A stretch of DNA of 64,000 nucleotides from Cupriavidus numazuensis. Its GTDB lineage: Bacteria > Pseudomonadota > Gammaproteobacteria > Burkholderiales > Burkholderiaceae. Where the stretch lies: the NCBI RefSeq assembly GCF_905397435.1, contig NZ_CAJPVI010000015.1, forward strand, positions 92,742 through 156,741, given 5' to 3'. Positions 44,790-53,930 of this stretch are shown here, in pieces. Positions within the stretch are counted from its first letter, which is position 1. Each line of letters starts with the position of its first letter. A model generated the notes under the pieces. The model was not told the origin of the DNA, did not search any database, and saw nothing but the letters and a program-made list of their open reading frames with translations. Both the position numbers and the translations under genes were made by a program.

Positions 44790-46934
44790 ATGCAAGCCCC
44801 GATTCAGTACCAGAAGTCCGCCGACGGCATTGTCACCCTGACCTTCGATGCGCCGGACCAGAGCGTCAACACCATGACCGACGCCATGCGCCAATGCCTG
44901 GCCGAGGTGTCGGACCGACTTGTCGCCGAGAAAGACAGCATTGCCGGCGTCATCCTGACTTCGGCGAAGGACACCTTCTTCGCCGGCGGCAACCTGAACC
45001 GCATCTACGGCATGCAGCCGAAAGATGCCGACACGCTGTTTGCCGCCACCGAGGCCGGCAAACGCGCGCTGCGCCAGATCGAAACGCTGGGCAAGCCCGT
45101 GGTGGCCGCGCTCAATGGCACCGCGCTCGGCGGCGGCTTCGAGATTGCGCTGGCCTGCCACCACCGCATCGCGCTGGACAAACCCAAGGCGCAGTTCGGC
45201 CTGCCTGAAGCCACGCTCGGCCTGATGCCCGGCGCCGGCGGCGTGGTGCGCATGACGCGCCTGCTCGGCCTGGCCGCGAGCCAGCCGTACCTGCAGGACA
45301 GCAAGCTGATGTCGCCTGCGCAGGCCGTCGAAGTCGGGCTGATCCATGCGCTCGCCCCTACGCAGGAAGCCCTGCTCGAACAGGCCCGCGCCTGGATCGC
45401 GGCGCATCCCGCCAGTGCGCAGCCTTGGGACGCGAAGGGCTACGTACCGCCCGGCGGATGGAACGACAGCGACGGTGCCAAGCGCTGGATCTCGACCGCC
45501 GCCGCGCAGGTGCGCGCCAAGACCAAGGGCTGCTACCCGGCGCCCGAAGCGATCCTGTGCGCATCCGTCGAAGGCATGCAGGTCGATTTCGATACCGCGA
45601 GCCGCATCGAGACGCGCTACTTCGTGCAGATCGTCACGGGCAAGGTGTCGAAGAACATTCTCGGCACGTTCTGGTTCCGCGCCAACGAGATCAAGTCCGG
45701 GGCGCAGCGCCCGGCTGGTGTGGAGAAAGGCAAAGTCGGCAAGCTCGCCGTGCTCGGCGCCGGCATGATGGGCAAGGGCATCGCGTATGTGGCGGCGACG
45801 CGCGGCATCGATGTGTGGGTCAAGGATGCAACCGTGGAGCAGGCAGCAGGTGCACGCGACAACGCGGACAAGCTGCTCGCCAAGCGCGAGGAGAAAGGCG
45901 AGATCGACGCCGCGCAGCGCCGACAGGTCGTGGATCGCATCCATCCGGTCGCCAGCTATGACGAACTCGCGCAGGTCGATCTCGTGATCGAGGCCGTGCC
46001 GGAGAACCCGGCGCTGAAGGCCGAGATCACAGGTACCGCCGAGCCGCTGCTGTCCGACCGCGCGATCTGGGCGTCGAACACATCCACGCTGCCGATCACC
46101 GGGCTGGCGAAGGCATCGGGCCGCCCCGCCCACTTTATCGGTCTGCACTTCTTCTCGCCGGTGCACCGCATGCAGCTCGTGGAAGTCATCAAGGGCAAGG
46201 AGACCTCGAAGGAAACGCTCGCGCATGCGCTGGACTTTGTCATGCAGCTTGGCAAGACGCCGATCGTCGTCAACGACAGCCGCGGCTTCTTCACCAGCCG
46301 CGTGTTCAGCACGTTCACGCGCGAAGGCGTGGCCATGCTCGGCGAGGGCCAGGACCCCGCGGCCATCGAAGCGGCAGCGGCCTTTGCCGGCTTCCCGGTG
46401 GGGCCGCTCGCCGTGCTCGACGAAGTCAGCCTGAGCCTGTCGTACAACAACCGCCTCGAAACGCTCAAGGCGCACGCTGCCGAAGGCAATCCGCTGCCCG
46501 CGCATCCGGCTGACGCGGTCATGGAACGCATGCTCGATGAGTTCGGCCGCAAGGGCCGCGCTGCGGGCGGTGGCTTCTATGACTATCCCGCCGATGGCGC
46601 CAAGACGTTCTGGAGCGGACTCGCCCGTCATTTCGTACGGCCGGACGAACAGATGCCGCAGCAGGACAAGATGGACCGGCTGCTGTTCTGCATGGCGCTG
46701 GAATCGGTGCGCATCCTGCAGGAAGGCGTGCTGGACAGCGCGGGCGACGGCAACATCGGTTCGGTGCTCGGCATCGGCTTCCCGCGCTGGACCGGCGGCG
46801 TGTTCCAGTACCTGAACCAGTACGGCCTGAAGGAAGCCGTGGCGCGCGCCGAATACCTGGCGGAGCACTACGGCGAGCGCTTCGCGCCGCCGCGACTGCT
46901 GAAGGAGAAGGCGGCCAGCGGCGAACTGTTCTGA
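44790..46934 (+). CDS. FadB/FadJ-like fused enoyl-CoA hydratase/3-hydroxyacyl-CoA dehydrogenase
   Basis: 714 residues in three parts. The enoyl-CoA hydratase domain (1 to about 280) has V-A-A-L-N-G-T-A-L-G-G-G-F-E and the catalytic-Glu region P-E-A-T-L-G-L-M-P-G-A-G-G. The Rossmann NAD-binding domain starts with A-V-L-G-A-G-M-M-G-K-G-I (about 320). The C-terminal 3-HAD domains include F-F-S-P-V-H-R-M-Q-L-V-E-V. GGAGAG upstream supports the ATG at 44790. With the thiolase it completes a beta-oxidation cycle. A large inverted repeat follows the stop. Confidence 0.95.
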   Translation: MQAPIQYQKSADGIVTLTFDAPDQSVNTMTDAMRQCLAEVSDRLVAEKDSIAGVILTSAKDTFFAGGNLNRIYGMQPKDADTLFAATEAGKRALRQIETLGKPVVAALNGTALGGGFEIALACHHRIALDKPKAQFGLPEATLGLMPGAGGVVRMTRLLGLAASQPYLQDSKLMSPAQAVEVGLIHALAPTQEALLEQARAWIAAHPASAQPWDAKGYVPPGGWNDSDGAKRWISTAAAQVRAKTKGCYPAPEAILCASVEGMQVDFDTASRIETRYFVQIVTGKVSKNILGTFWFRANEIKSGAQRPAGVEKGKVGKLAVLGAGMMGKGIAYVAATRGIDVWVKDATVEQAAGARDNADKLLAKREEKGEIDAAQRRQVVDRIHPVASYDELAQVDLVIEAVPENPALKAEITGTAEPLLSDRAIWASNTSTLPITGLAKASGRPAHFIGLHFFSPVHRMQLVEVIKGKETSKETLAHALDFVMQLGKTPIVVNDSRGFFTSRVFSTFTREGVAMLGEGQDPAAIEAAAAFAGFPVGPLAVLDEVSLSLSYNNRLETLKAHAAEGNPLPAHPADAVMERMLDEFGRKGRAAGGGFYDYPADGAKTFWSGLARHFVRPDEQMPQQDKMDRLLFCMALESVRILQEGVLDSAGDGNIGSVLGIGFPRWTGGVFQYLNQYGLKEAVARAEYLAEHYGERFAPPRLLKEKAASGELF

Positions 46935-46991
46935 TGAAACGGGCCGGGTTTCCGGCTCCTGACTGCTGACACCTCCCCTCCGAATACCAAC

Positions 46992-47131
46992 TGTTTGCTC
47001 CCCTCCCCCGCCTGCGGGAGAGGGGCTGGGGGAGAGGGCAGGCGCATGCCAAGTACGATAGCGCCTCACTTCGTGGTGACTCCTGCCCTCTCCCCCGCCC
47101 CTCTCCCATTTATGGGAGAGGGGAGCAAACA
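46992..47131. repeat. large inverted repeat after the fadB-like gene
   Basis: tgtttgctcccct at 46992 is mirrored by aggggagcaaaca ending at 47131. Inside, further complementary C-rich and G-rich blocks (ctccccc/gggagagg, gccctctcccc) pair over most of the 140 bases, with internal hairpins on each arm. Intergenic C-rich/G-rich inverted repeats of this style are dispersed in beta-proteobacteria. It may act as a terminator or mRNA-stabilising hairpin; a non-autonomous mobile origin is also possible. Confidence 0.75.
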
Positions 47132-47222
47132 CATGAAGCTCTTTCTTCATTAGCAGTCAGACCGGCGTTCCCGGCCCAGCGAAATCGAACATAGACAACC
47201 GGACATACCGGAGGAGACATCG

Positions 47223-48191
47223 ATGAAGCCATTCAAGACCTGGGGCCTCGCCCTGGCCACGCTCGCTTTCACCGCTTCGGCCAGCGCGGCAGACTACCCT
47301 TCCCGCCCGATCCGGCTCGTGGTGCCGTACGCCGCTGGCGGCACCATCGACCTGATGGCGCGCATGATCGGTCCCAAGCTCCATGCCGCGCTGGGCCAGC
47401 CCGTCGTGGTGGAAAACCGCCCGGGCGCGGGCACCATGATCGGCGCCGATGCCGTCGCGCGCGCGGAACCCGACGGCTACACGCTGTTCCTGGGTTCCAA
47501 TGCGGCGTTCACCATCAGCCCGCAGGTGATGCCCAATGTTCCGTATGACCCGCTGCGCAGCTTTGCGGCAATCGGCACGCTCGCTTCGTTCCCCAACCTG
47601 ATCCTCGTGCCGCCGCAGTCGCCGTACAAGACCATCGCGGACGTGGTGCAGGCCGCGCAGAAGGCACCGGGCAAGATCAGCTATGCCTCGTTCGGCGTGG
47701 GCAGCACCGCGCAATTGTCGGGCGAGGCGATCAAGGTGGCATCGGGTGCCGATATCGTCGAAGTGCCGTACAAGAGCGGCGCGCAGTGCGTGCAGGCGGT
47801 GCTGTCCGGCGAGGTCACCTTTGCCTTTGACACCGCGATCGGATCAGTGCAGCGCGTGAAGTCCGGCCAGTTGCGCGCGCTGGCCGCAACCTCAAATGGA
47901 CGCCTGCCTGACCTGCCGCAGGTGCCGGGCATCACGGAAGCCGGCTATCCCGGCGCGGAAGTGATTGCATGGGTCGGCATGTTCGCGCCAGCCGCGACGC
48001 CGCCGGCCACGCGCACAGTGTTGAGCAATGCCGTGCGCAAGCTGATGAATGATCCCGACGTGAAGCGCCAGTTCGCCAATCTCGGCGTACAGGCCAGCTT
48101 TGTCGACAGCGACACGACCATGCAGATGATGCGCAGCGAGTATGTGCGATTCGGCAAGCTGGTCGAACAGGCAAAGATCCGCGTGAACTGA
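47223..48191 (+). CDS. Bug-family (TctC-like) periplasmic solute-binding protein 3
   Basis: 322 residues with a signal peptide (L-A-L-A-T-L-A-F-T-A-S-A-S-A) and mature start Y-P-S-R-P-I-R-L-V-V-P-Y-A-A-G-G-T-I-D. V-V-V-E-N-R-P-G-A-G-T-M-I-G follows. GGAGGAG upstream fixes the start. Orphan, placed after the thiolase/FadB operon but separated by the large inverted repeat, so it may have its own promoter. Its ligand may be the acid degraded by that cluster. Confidence 0.94.
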   Translation: MKPFKTWGLALATLAFTASASAADYPSRPIRLVVPYAAGGTIDLMARMIGPKLHAALGQPVVVENRPGAGTMIGADAVARAEPDGYTLFLGSNAAFTISPQVMPNVPYDPLRSFAAIGTLASFPNLILVPPQSPYKTIADVVQAAQKAPGKISYASFGVGSTAQLSGEAIKVASGADIVEVPYKSGAQCVQAVLSGEVTFAFDTAIGSVQRVKSGQLRALAATSNGRLPDLPQVPGITEAGYPGAEVIAWVGMFAPAATPPATRTVLSNAVRKLMNDPDVKRQFANLGVQASFVDSDTTMQMMRSEYVRFGKLVEQAKIRVN

Positions 48192-48332
48192 AGGCGCCAC
48201 GTGCGGGCACCAACCCGGGGCCCGCCGCGCAGTTCCCGGATGTGACCGCCGCTTGGCAAAGGGGCGCCTCTCTCCGCCACGGCTCCGGAAATCGCCTAGT
48301 CTGGAAATTGGGCATCATCCCGGGGACATACC

Positions 48333-48662
48333 GTGGCAGCAGCCAGATCCACCCGACAAACCAGCAAGCACCGCCGCCACGGCCGCCATGCGCGCCGCTG
48401 GTCCAAACAGGTGAGCGAACGCAGTGACGCGCTCGACCTCGAACCCGACATCTTCAAGCACACCGACCCGAAAGAGATTGCCGCTTCGCTGAAGCGCTCG
48501 GCCGAACACAGCCGCCGGCGCAAGGGCACGGCGTACCAGTCGGCGATGTCGATGCTCAATTTCTACATCAACCGCGCAGGCCGCAATCTGACCAAGACGC
48601 AGCGCGCCACGTTGCAACGTGCCAAGGGCAAGCTGCGCGAGGCCTTCGGCCGCACGGCGTGA
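48333..48662 (+). CDS. DUF3175 protein
   Basis: 109 residues, very basic, with a GTG start. The motifs R-R-W-S-K-Q-V-S-E-R-S-D-A-L-D-L-E, then F-K-H-T-D-P-K-E-I-A and the Y-Q-S-A-M-S-M-L-N-F-Y-I-N-R-A-G-R-N-L helix are those of DUF3175, a small family of unknown role often near stress genes. It is 19 bases upstream of the aldolase gene. Confidence 0.85.
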   Translation: MAAARSTRQTSKHRRHGRHARRWSKQVSERSDALDLEPDIFKHTDPKEIAASLKRSAEHSRRRKGTAYQSAMSMLNFYINRAGRNLTKTQRATLQRAKGKLREAFGRTA

Positions 48663-48681
48663 CCGCAGAGCAGGAGAATCC

Positions 48682-49713
48682 ATGGATACCGCAAGCGAAT
48701 TGCAGGCCACGGTGAAGGCGATGGTGCAGCCGGGCAAGGGACTGCTCGCGGCCGATGAAAGCGGCCCGACCATTGCCAAGCGCTTCACCACGATCGGCGT
48801 GGAATCGAACGAAGAGAACCGCCGCGCGTGGCGCAGTTTGCTGCTGTCCACGCCGGGACTTGGCGCACATATCAGCGGCGTGATCCTGTACGAGGAAACG
48901 CTCGGCCAGCGCGCCGACGACGGCACGCCGCTGCCCGAGCTTTGCGCGCGCCAGGGCATCGTGCCCGGCATCAAGGTAGACAAGGGCAAGGTGCCACTCG
49001 TGAACGCGCCCGGCGACGAGATCACCGAAGGGCTGGATGGACTGCCAAAGCGACTGGAGGCCTACCGCCAGCAAGGCGCGCGCTTTGCAAAGTGGCGCGC
49101 AGTGTTCAACGTGTCGGACACCCTGCCGAGCGCGCTGGCAGTACAGGCCAATGCGCAGGTGCTCGCCGCGTATGCGGCAATCTGCCAGGCGTCGGGTATC
49201 GTGCCGATCGTGGAACCCGAGGTGCTGATGGATGGCGATCATGGGATGGCGCGCTCCGCAGCGGTGACGGAGCGCGTGCTCCATGCGGTGTTCCACGCGT
49301 TGCATCGCTATGGGGTCGTGCTCGAACACATGGTGCTCAAGCCGAGCATGGTCATCGCGGGCAAGAAATGCGCGCAGCAGTCATCCGTGCAAGACGTGGC
49401 AACCGAAACGGTGCGTGTGCTGAAGCGCACGGTCCCCGGTGCAGTAGCTGGCATCTTCTTTCTGTCTGGCGGACAGACACCAGAACAGGCGACGGCGAAC
49501 CTGGACGCCATGAACCGGCTCGGTCCGCTGCCGTGGCCGCTGAGCTTCTCCTACGGCCGCGCGCTGCAGGAGCCGCCGCTGGCGGCATGGCGCGGACAGG
49601 CGTCGAACGTCGGCCAGGCACAGCAGGCGCTGCTGCGCAGGTCGCTGCTGAACGGCAAGGCTTGTCAGGGACAGTACGAGGCAGCGCAGGAGACGATGGA
49701 AAAAGTGGGGTAA
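48682..49713 (+). CDS. class I fructose-bisphosphate aldolase
   Basis: 343 residues of the eukaryote-like class I family. L-L-A-A-D-E-S-G-P-T-I is near 22 and W-R-A-V-F at about 140. The Schiff-base lysine is in V-L-K-P-S-M-V (about 222), with the phosphate-binding G-I-F-F-L-S-G-G-Q at about 263. It cleaves fructose 1,6-bisphosphate. CAGGAGAA upstream supports ATG 48682. The gene overlaps no neighbour and follows DUF3175 closely. Confidence 0.93.
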   Translation: MDTASELQATVKAMVQPGKGLLAADESGPTIAKRFTTIGVESNEENRRAWRSLLLSTPGLGAHISGVILYEETLGQRADDGTPLPELCARQGIVPGIKVDKGKVPLVNAPGDEITEGLDGLPKRLEAYRQQGARFAKWRAVFNVSDTLPSALAVQANAQVLAAYAAICQASGIVPIVEPEVLMDGDHGMARSAAVTERVLHAVFHALHRYGVVLEHMVLKPSMVIAGKKCAQQSSVQDVATETVRVLKRTVPGAVAGIFFLSGGQTPEQATANLDAMNRLGPLPWPLSFSYGRALQEPPLAAWRGQASNVGQAQQALLRRSLLNGKACQGQYEAAQETMEKVG

Positions 49714-49732
49714 AGCCACGGGGCGGCCAGGG

Positions 49733-50266
49733 CTAGGCGCCAGGCCCCCGCCGCTTGCGCCCGGTCACCATGGCCAGCACCAGATTCTCTTTCCCGGCCA
49801 CGCTGAACACGATGGCGGCCACCACGTGCAGGAAGATCAGCGCCATCAGCATATCGGCAAGCACCGCGTGGATATCGACTGGCCAGTCTTCGCCCCAGAG
49901 CGCATCGAGCCGCGACATCCAGCCCGTGACGGCCAGCGCGAGGATCAGTGCCCACATCAGCAGCATCATGACGGCGCCGAGCGGTGTGTGGCTCAGGAAG
50001 CGTGGTGCGCGGCGCCGCACCAGCGCCCTCGTGTAGGCGAGCACGCCGGCCGGGCGCGGCACCCACGCGCGGAAGCGCGCATGTTCGCTGCCGACAAACC
50101 CCCACAGGATGCGCAACAGCACGAGACCGGCAGCCACATAACCGAGCACGCGGTGCAGGCGGCCGCCGGAATCGTCGATCAGGTCCCAGAACACGATAGC
50201 CGCCACGCTCCAGTGCGTGACGCGCACGACCACGTCCCAGACGCGGACCGGTTCGTGGTCCTGCAT
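49733..50266 (-). CDS. cytochrome b561-type membrane protein
   Basis: 177 residues with four membrane helices. Candidate heme-ligand histidines are in R-V-T-H-W-S-V-A, L-H-R-V-L-G-Y, D-I-H-A-V-L-A-D and F-L-H-V-V-A. This is the di-heme b561/Ni-Fe-hydrogenase b-subunit-like fold used to pass electrons across the inner membrane. It is downstream of a PepSY-protein gene, a frequent pairing. Electron donor unknown. Confidence 0.92.
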   Translation of the reverse strand: MQDHEPVRVWDVVVRVTHWSVAAIVFWDLIDDSGGRLHRVLGYVAAGLVLLRILWGFVGSEHARFRAWVPRPAGVLAYTRALVRRRAPRFLSHTPLGAVMMLLMWALILALAVTGWMSRLDALWGEDWPVDIHAVLADMLMALIFLHVVAAIVFSVAGKENLVLAMVTGRKRRGPGA

Positions 50267-50297
50267 GGCGGTACTGGAAACGATGAAGCCGCTACTG

Positions 50298-50573
50298 TTA
50301 CTTCTCGATCTCCGACTTCACGATCTCCAGGCTCTTGGTATCGAAGTAGATCTCTGCCTTCTTGCCTTCCTTGGTGGTGCCGTAGATCTCGTAGCAGTTG
50401 CCATCCACCTTGAACTTCTTGATGACATAGCCCTGCGCCTCGATCTTGGCGCGCGCGTCAGCTTCCTTCATCCATTCGGCCTTGGGGTGGGCCACGCATT
50501 TGGCGCTGGCGAGCGCACCGGTGGAGACCGTGGAGACCGCGGCGGCCACGGCGAAGGCGAGGATCTTGAGCAT
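50298..50573 (-). CDS. periplasmic PepSY-domain protein
   Basis: 91 residues from ATG 50573. The signal peptide (M-L-K-I-L-A-F-A-V-A-A-A-V-S-T ... A-L-A-S-A) is followed by one PepSY-like repeat (I-E-A-Q-G-Y-V-I-K-K-F-K-V-D-G-N-C-Y-E-I-Y-G, then A-E-I-Y-F-D-T-K-S-L). The domain often inhibits proteases or assists heme/iron membrane proteins. It lies 31 bases upstream of the cytochrome b561 gene, same strand. Confidence 0.88.
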   Translation of the reverse strand: MLKILAFAVAAAVSTVSTGALASAKCVAHPKAEWMKEADARAKIEAQGYVIKKFKVDGNCYEIYGTTKEGKKAEIYFDTKSLEIVKSEIEK

Positions 50574-50722
50574 GGAAATCTCCGGCAGAGCACCCGGCAT
50601 GGGCGACGGAATGATCGTAGGCTTAAACAGGAACTATTCTCAATACCGGGTTTCCCTATGTTGCCTTCAACCGATTTCTTTCCGCCGCACCCTGCCCGCC
50701 TGGTGACCTGGTCGATACCGCC

Positions 50723-51202
50723 TCAGAGCCCCAGATCCGACAGCCCCGGATGATCATCCGGACGGCGGCCGAGCGGCCAGCGGAACTTGCGCTCCGACTC
50801 CTTGATCGGCATGTCGTTGATGCTGGCGTAACGGTTGACCATCAGGCCGTCCTCCCCGAATTCCCAGTTCTCGTTGCCGTACGAACGGAACCAGTTGCCC
50901 GAGTCATCGTGCCATTCATAGGCATAGCGCACGGCGATACGGTTGCCGCCGAAGGCCCACAACTCCTTGATGAGCCGGTAGTCGAGTTCCTTTTTCCACT
51001 TGCGCTCCAGGAAGCCACGCGCCTCGTCGCGGCCGTTGGCGAATTCGGCGCGGTTGCGCCAGCGCGTGTCGAGGCTGTAGGCGAGAGACACCTTCGCGGC
51101 ATCGCGCGTGTTCCAGCCATCTTCGGCAAGACGGACTTTCTCGATGGCGGTTTCGCGCGTGAACGGCGGAAGTGGCGGACGGGTTTCGGCGTTGGAAGAC
51201 AT
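50723..51202 (-). CDS. NTF2-like DUF1348 protein
   Basis: 159 residues. Aromatic-rich segments [28 protein letters not shown] and Y-A-S-I-N-D match the DUF1348/nuclear-transport-factor-2-like fold, a small cone with a ligand pocket. Function unknown, often described as a stress- or redox-related protein. It starts 9 bases after the TetR stop, so it is very likely in the TetR operon. Confidence 0.87.
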   Translation of the reverse strand: MSSNAETRPPLPPFTRETAIEKVRLAEDGWNTRDAAKVSLAYSLDTRWRNRAEFANGRDEARGFLERKWKKELDYRLIKELWAFGGNRIAVRYAYEWHDDSGNWFRSYGNENWEFGEDGLMVNRYASINDMPIKESERKFRWPLGRRPDDHPGLSDLGL

Positions 51203-51211
51203 GGGAGCACC

Positions 51212-51805
51212 TCAGTGGTGGGAGGAAGATGGCCCGTTGGCGGACCGGGAAGCTTCAAGCAGCAGGGCCGCAGCCCTGCCCGCACTGTCGGCGGCGTCGG
51301 CATCGCCGCTGACCAGCGCGACGGCGGTGGCGCCGTCGATCAGGACAAGCAGTTGCCGTGCGGCTTCCTTCGGATCGGGCAGGCCGCACGCCTGTGTGAG
51401 TTCGTTCAGGTAGTCGAGCAGTCGCTGCTTGTGGAAGCGCGACACCGCGCGGATCTCGCTGTCCGGGTCTTCCGTCTCGCCTGCCGCGTTGATGAAGGCG
51501 CAGCCGTGGAAGCCCTCCGACTCGAACCATTGGCGCAGTGTCGGGAAGATCGACATCACGCGATCAAACGGATCGTCCGTTGGCGGCGTCGAACGGATGA
51601 ACCACGCCATCCAGCGCCCATCGCGATTCAGCAACGCTGCCGCGACCAGCGCTTCCTTGGTGGGATAGAGCCGGTAGATGCTCTTGCGGGCCACGCCGGA
51701 TGCTTTGACGATGGCGTCCATACCGGTGGCGTGGATGCCGCCGGAATAGACGAGTTGCTCGGTGGCTTCGAGCAGTCGGGTTTCGATGGAGGAGTCGTCG
51801 GACAT
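51212..51805 (-). CDS. TetR-family repressor of the DUF1348 operon
   Basis: 197 residues. The HTH lies at about 10-55 (L-L-E-A-T-E-Q-L-V-Y-S-G-G-I-H-A-T-G, V-A-R-K-S-I-Y-R-L-Y-P-T-K-E-A-L). The ligand domain includes F-H-G-C-A-F-I-N-A, with a cysteine in the position used by quinone/electrophile-type sensors. Two inverted copies of a 16-bp site sit directly upstream. It precedes the DUF1348 gene by 9 bases. Confidence 0.9.
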   Translation of the reverse strand: MSDDSSIETRLLEATEQLVYSGGIHATGMDAIVKASGVARKSIYRLYPTKEALVAAALLNRDGRWMAWFIRSTPPTDDPFDRVMSIFPTLRQWFESEGFHGCAFINAAGETEDPDSEIRAVSRFHKQRLLDYLNELTQACGLPDPKEAARQLLVLIDGATAVALVSGDADAADSAGRAAALLLEASRSANGPSSSHH

Positions 51806-51819
51806 GGTGTAATCCCCGG

Positions 51820-51869
51820 GGAGAATGATCGTTCTCCGATAGGATCCATGGTAGAACGATCATTCTCCG
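51820..51869. promoter_or_regulatory. two inverted operator copies upstream of tetR
   Basis: ggagaatgatcgttct occurs at 51820-51835, and its exact reverse complement lies within gtagaacgatcattctccgg at 51851-51870. Each is nearly palindromic itself. The spacing of about 31 bases places one near the tetR start (51805) and the other upstream. This fits repression of the tetR-DUF1348 operon by the TetR product. Confidence 0.7.
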
Positions 51870-51948
51870 GAGTCAACGGGAAATTACCGACAAACCAAGC
51901 GCGGCGGCGTCACCGCCTCTCAGCAGGAATATTCAGGAATACGGTGAG

Positions 51949-52716
51949 CTATGTCCGCAAGGCGTCTTGCCCGCGCAGCAAGGCCGCGACAATGGGGTCC
52001 ACACTGGACTCCACCCGGTGAATCGGCCCGGCCACCGACATCCCGTACACAGCGCCCCCGATTTCAACAGGCACCGCAATCGCCCCCAGGTCCGGGAATG
52101 ATTCACCGAAGTTCGGATACCAGCCCTGCTGCTGCCACTGAGCGATCTCGCGCTCCAGCGCCTCGCGTGAGGTCACGGTACGTTCGGTGCGGGGCTGGAA
52201 CGAGACCTTCGCCAACGCGGCGTCGCGCACCGCGTCCGGCATGGCGCCCAGGATCGCGCGGCCGATCGAATTGATATGCACGTCGCGCAGTTCACCCGGC
52301 GTGGCGGTATAGCGCACAGGATTCTGTGACTCGCGCACTTCCAGGTACAGTACACGCCCGTCATCCTGCAGCTTGCCGAAGATGACGGTTTCGCCAGTTG
52401 CGTCGCGCAGCGTTTCGAGCACGGGCTGCACGCGCTCGAGCAACGGGTCGTTGCGCGAGATACGCTGCGCGATATTGAGCAACCGGCTGGTCGGATAGTA
52501 GCCCTGCCGGCGCCCGGTTTCGTAGAGATAGCCGAGCGATGCAAGCGTGCGGATGAGCCCGAGGCAGCTCGACATCGGCGCGCCGAGCAGCTTCGCGAGT
52601 TCCGTCAGCGTGAGCGAACGCCCTTCGCGCGCGTAGATCTCCATGATCTCGATCACGCGCAGCGCCGTCTTCACGCTGGCCTGCCCTGCCTTTTCGCCCG
52701 TCTCGGATTCCGCCAT
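51949..52716 (-). CDS. IclR-family regulator of the cupin-Bug-CoA cluster
   Basis: 255 residues with the winged HTH at about 15-75 (V-K-T-A-L-R-V-I-E-I-M-E-I-Y, then L-A-K-L-L-G-A-P-M-S-S-C-L-G-L-I-R-T-L). The effector domain contains I-N-S-I-G-R-A-I-L-G-A-M and the V-P-V-E-I-G-G-A-V-Y-G closing strand. It is the last gene of the minus-strand run that starts with the cupin. Likely targets are those genes. Confidence 0.92.
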   Translation of the reverse strand: MAESETGEKAGQASVKTALRVIEIMEIYAREGRSLTLTELAKLLGAPMSSCLGLIRTLASLGYLYETGRRQGYYPTSRLLNIAQRISRNDPLLERVQPVLETLRDATGETVIFGKLQDDGRVLYLEVRESQNPVRYTATPGELRDVHINSIGRAILGAMPDAVRDAALAKVSFQPRTERTVTSREALEREIAQWQQQGWYPNFGESFPDLGAIAVPVEIGGAVYGMSVAGPIHRVESSVDPIVAALLRGQDALRT

Positions 52717-52760
52717 CTCCTGTTCCTGTCAGCCTTGCCGTGCGCGGATTGTACGCGTCT

Positions 52761-53918
52761 TCAGGCCTCGTCCGACGTCGGCAGTCCTTGTGCCCAAGAT
52801 CGGATATTGCCCGGCGTGCGCGAGAAACGCGTCGGGATGCCGATGCCGCGCAGTTGTCCTTCGGTCGGATGCTCGTACTCGAACACCATGCCGGTCGCGC
52901 GCAGGTGCGGGTCCTGCACCACGTCTTCGAAGGCCGGCACCTCGCTGTGCGGGATATCGGCGTCGGCCAGCAGCGCGAGCCATTCCGCGGTGGTCTTGCG
53001 GCTGACAATGTCGGCCAGCGTTGCGTACAGCTCGTTGATATTGGCGCTGCGCGCGGCCGGGTCGATGTAGCGTGGATCCTCCGCGAGTTCCGGGTGGCCG
53101 GACAGTGCGAAGAAACGCGCCCACTGCGGTGTGGTGTACGGCAGCAGCGCGATATGGCCGTCCAGCGTGCGATAGGGCTTGCGGTGCGGCGACATTACGC
53201 GCGGATACCCGCATGAACCTTGCTCCGGCACGAACGTGTGCCCGGCAAGCTGTTCCGCGGCGAGGAACGACACCAGCGTCTCGAACATCGGCACCTCGAT
53301 GGCCTGCCCTTGTCCCGACCGCTCGCGTTCATACAGCGCCATCGGAATCGCATAGGCCACGGTCAGGCCGGCGACCTTGTCGGCCAGGATCGTGTTGACG
53401 TATTGCGGGCCTTCAGCGCTGTTCGCGCCCTGGAACTGCGCCAGACCACTGCGTGCCTGGATGATGTCGTCGAACGCGGGCATGCCGGCGTAAGGACCCG
53501 TTTCCGAGTAGCCGTACGCACCGCAATAGATCAACCGCGGATTCGATGCGCGCAGCGATTCATAATTCAGCCCGAGCTTGCGCAGCGATTGCGGCCGCAC
53601 GTTCGAGATGAACACGTCCGCGCCAGCAATCAGGTCCTTGAGCCGGGCCAGGTCCTCGGCACGCTTCACGTCGAGTACCACGAACTGCTTGTTGCGGTTC
53701 AGGTTCAGGAACGTGGCGCCCATGCCGGGATGCAGCGCAGGTTCGGCGTGACGGAAGACATCACCGGCCGGCGCCTCCACCTTGATGACCTCGGCACCCA
53801 TATCGCCAAGGATCTGCGTCGCGTACGGCCCCATGCCTACCGAGGTCATGTCGACCACGCGCACCCCTGCGAGCGGTCCGGTGGCCTTGGGCGTAGCGCC
53901 TGCGTTCTGCATCGTCAT
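52761..53918 (-). CDS. CaiB/BaiF family III CoA-transferase
   Basis: 385 residues. R-V-V-D-M-T-S-V-G-M-G-P-Y-A-T-Q-I-L-G-D-M-G-A-E-V-I-K-V-E near the start and R-N-K-Q-F-V-V-L-D at about 75 are diagnostic of family III transferases. These move CoA between acids through an enzyme-linked anhydride on an Asp. It lies 12 bases after the acyl-CoA dehydrogenase 3 stop and 44 bases before IclR. It would activate the acid bound by the neighbouring Bug protein. Confidence 0.95.
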   Translation of the reverse strand: MTMQNAGATPKATGPLAGVRVVDMTSVGMGPYATQILGDMGAEVIKVEAPAGDVFRHAEPALHPGMGATFLNLNRNKQFVVLDVKRAEDLARLKDLIAGADVFISNVRPQSLRKLGLNYESLRASNPRLIYCGAYGYSETGPYAGMPAFDDIIQARSGLAQFQGANSAEGPQYVNTILADKVAGLTVAYAIPMALYERERSGQGQAIEVPMFETLVSFLAAEQLAGHTFVPEQGSCGYPRVMSPHRKPYRTLDGHIALLPYTTPQWARFFALSGHPELAEDPRYIDPAARSANINELYATLADIVSRKTTAEWLALLADADIPHSEVPAFEDVVQDPHLRATGMVFEYEHPTEGQLRGIGIPTRFSRTPGNIRSWAQGLPTSDEA

Positions 53919-53930
53919 GGCTGTCTCCGC

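Noticed and set aside
44748..47150. 800-codon minus-strand frame
   Set aside because: It is antisense to the FadB-like gene and the inverted repeat. No motifs or ribosome binding site, and composition typical of antisense frames.
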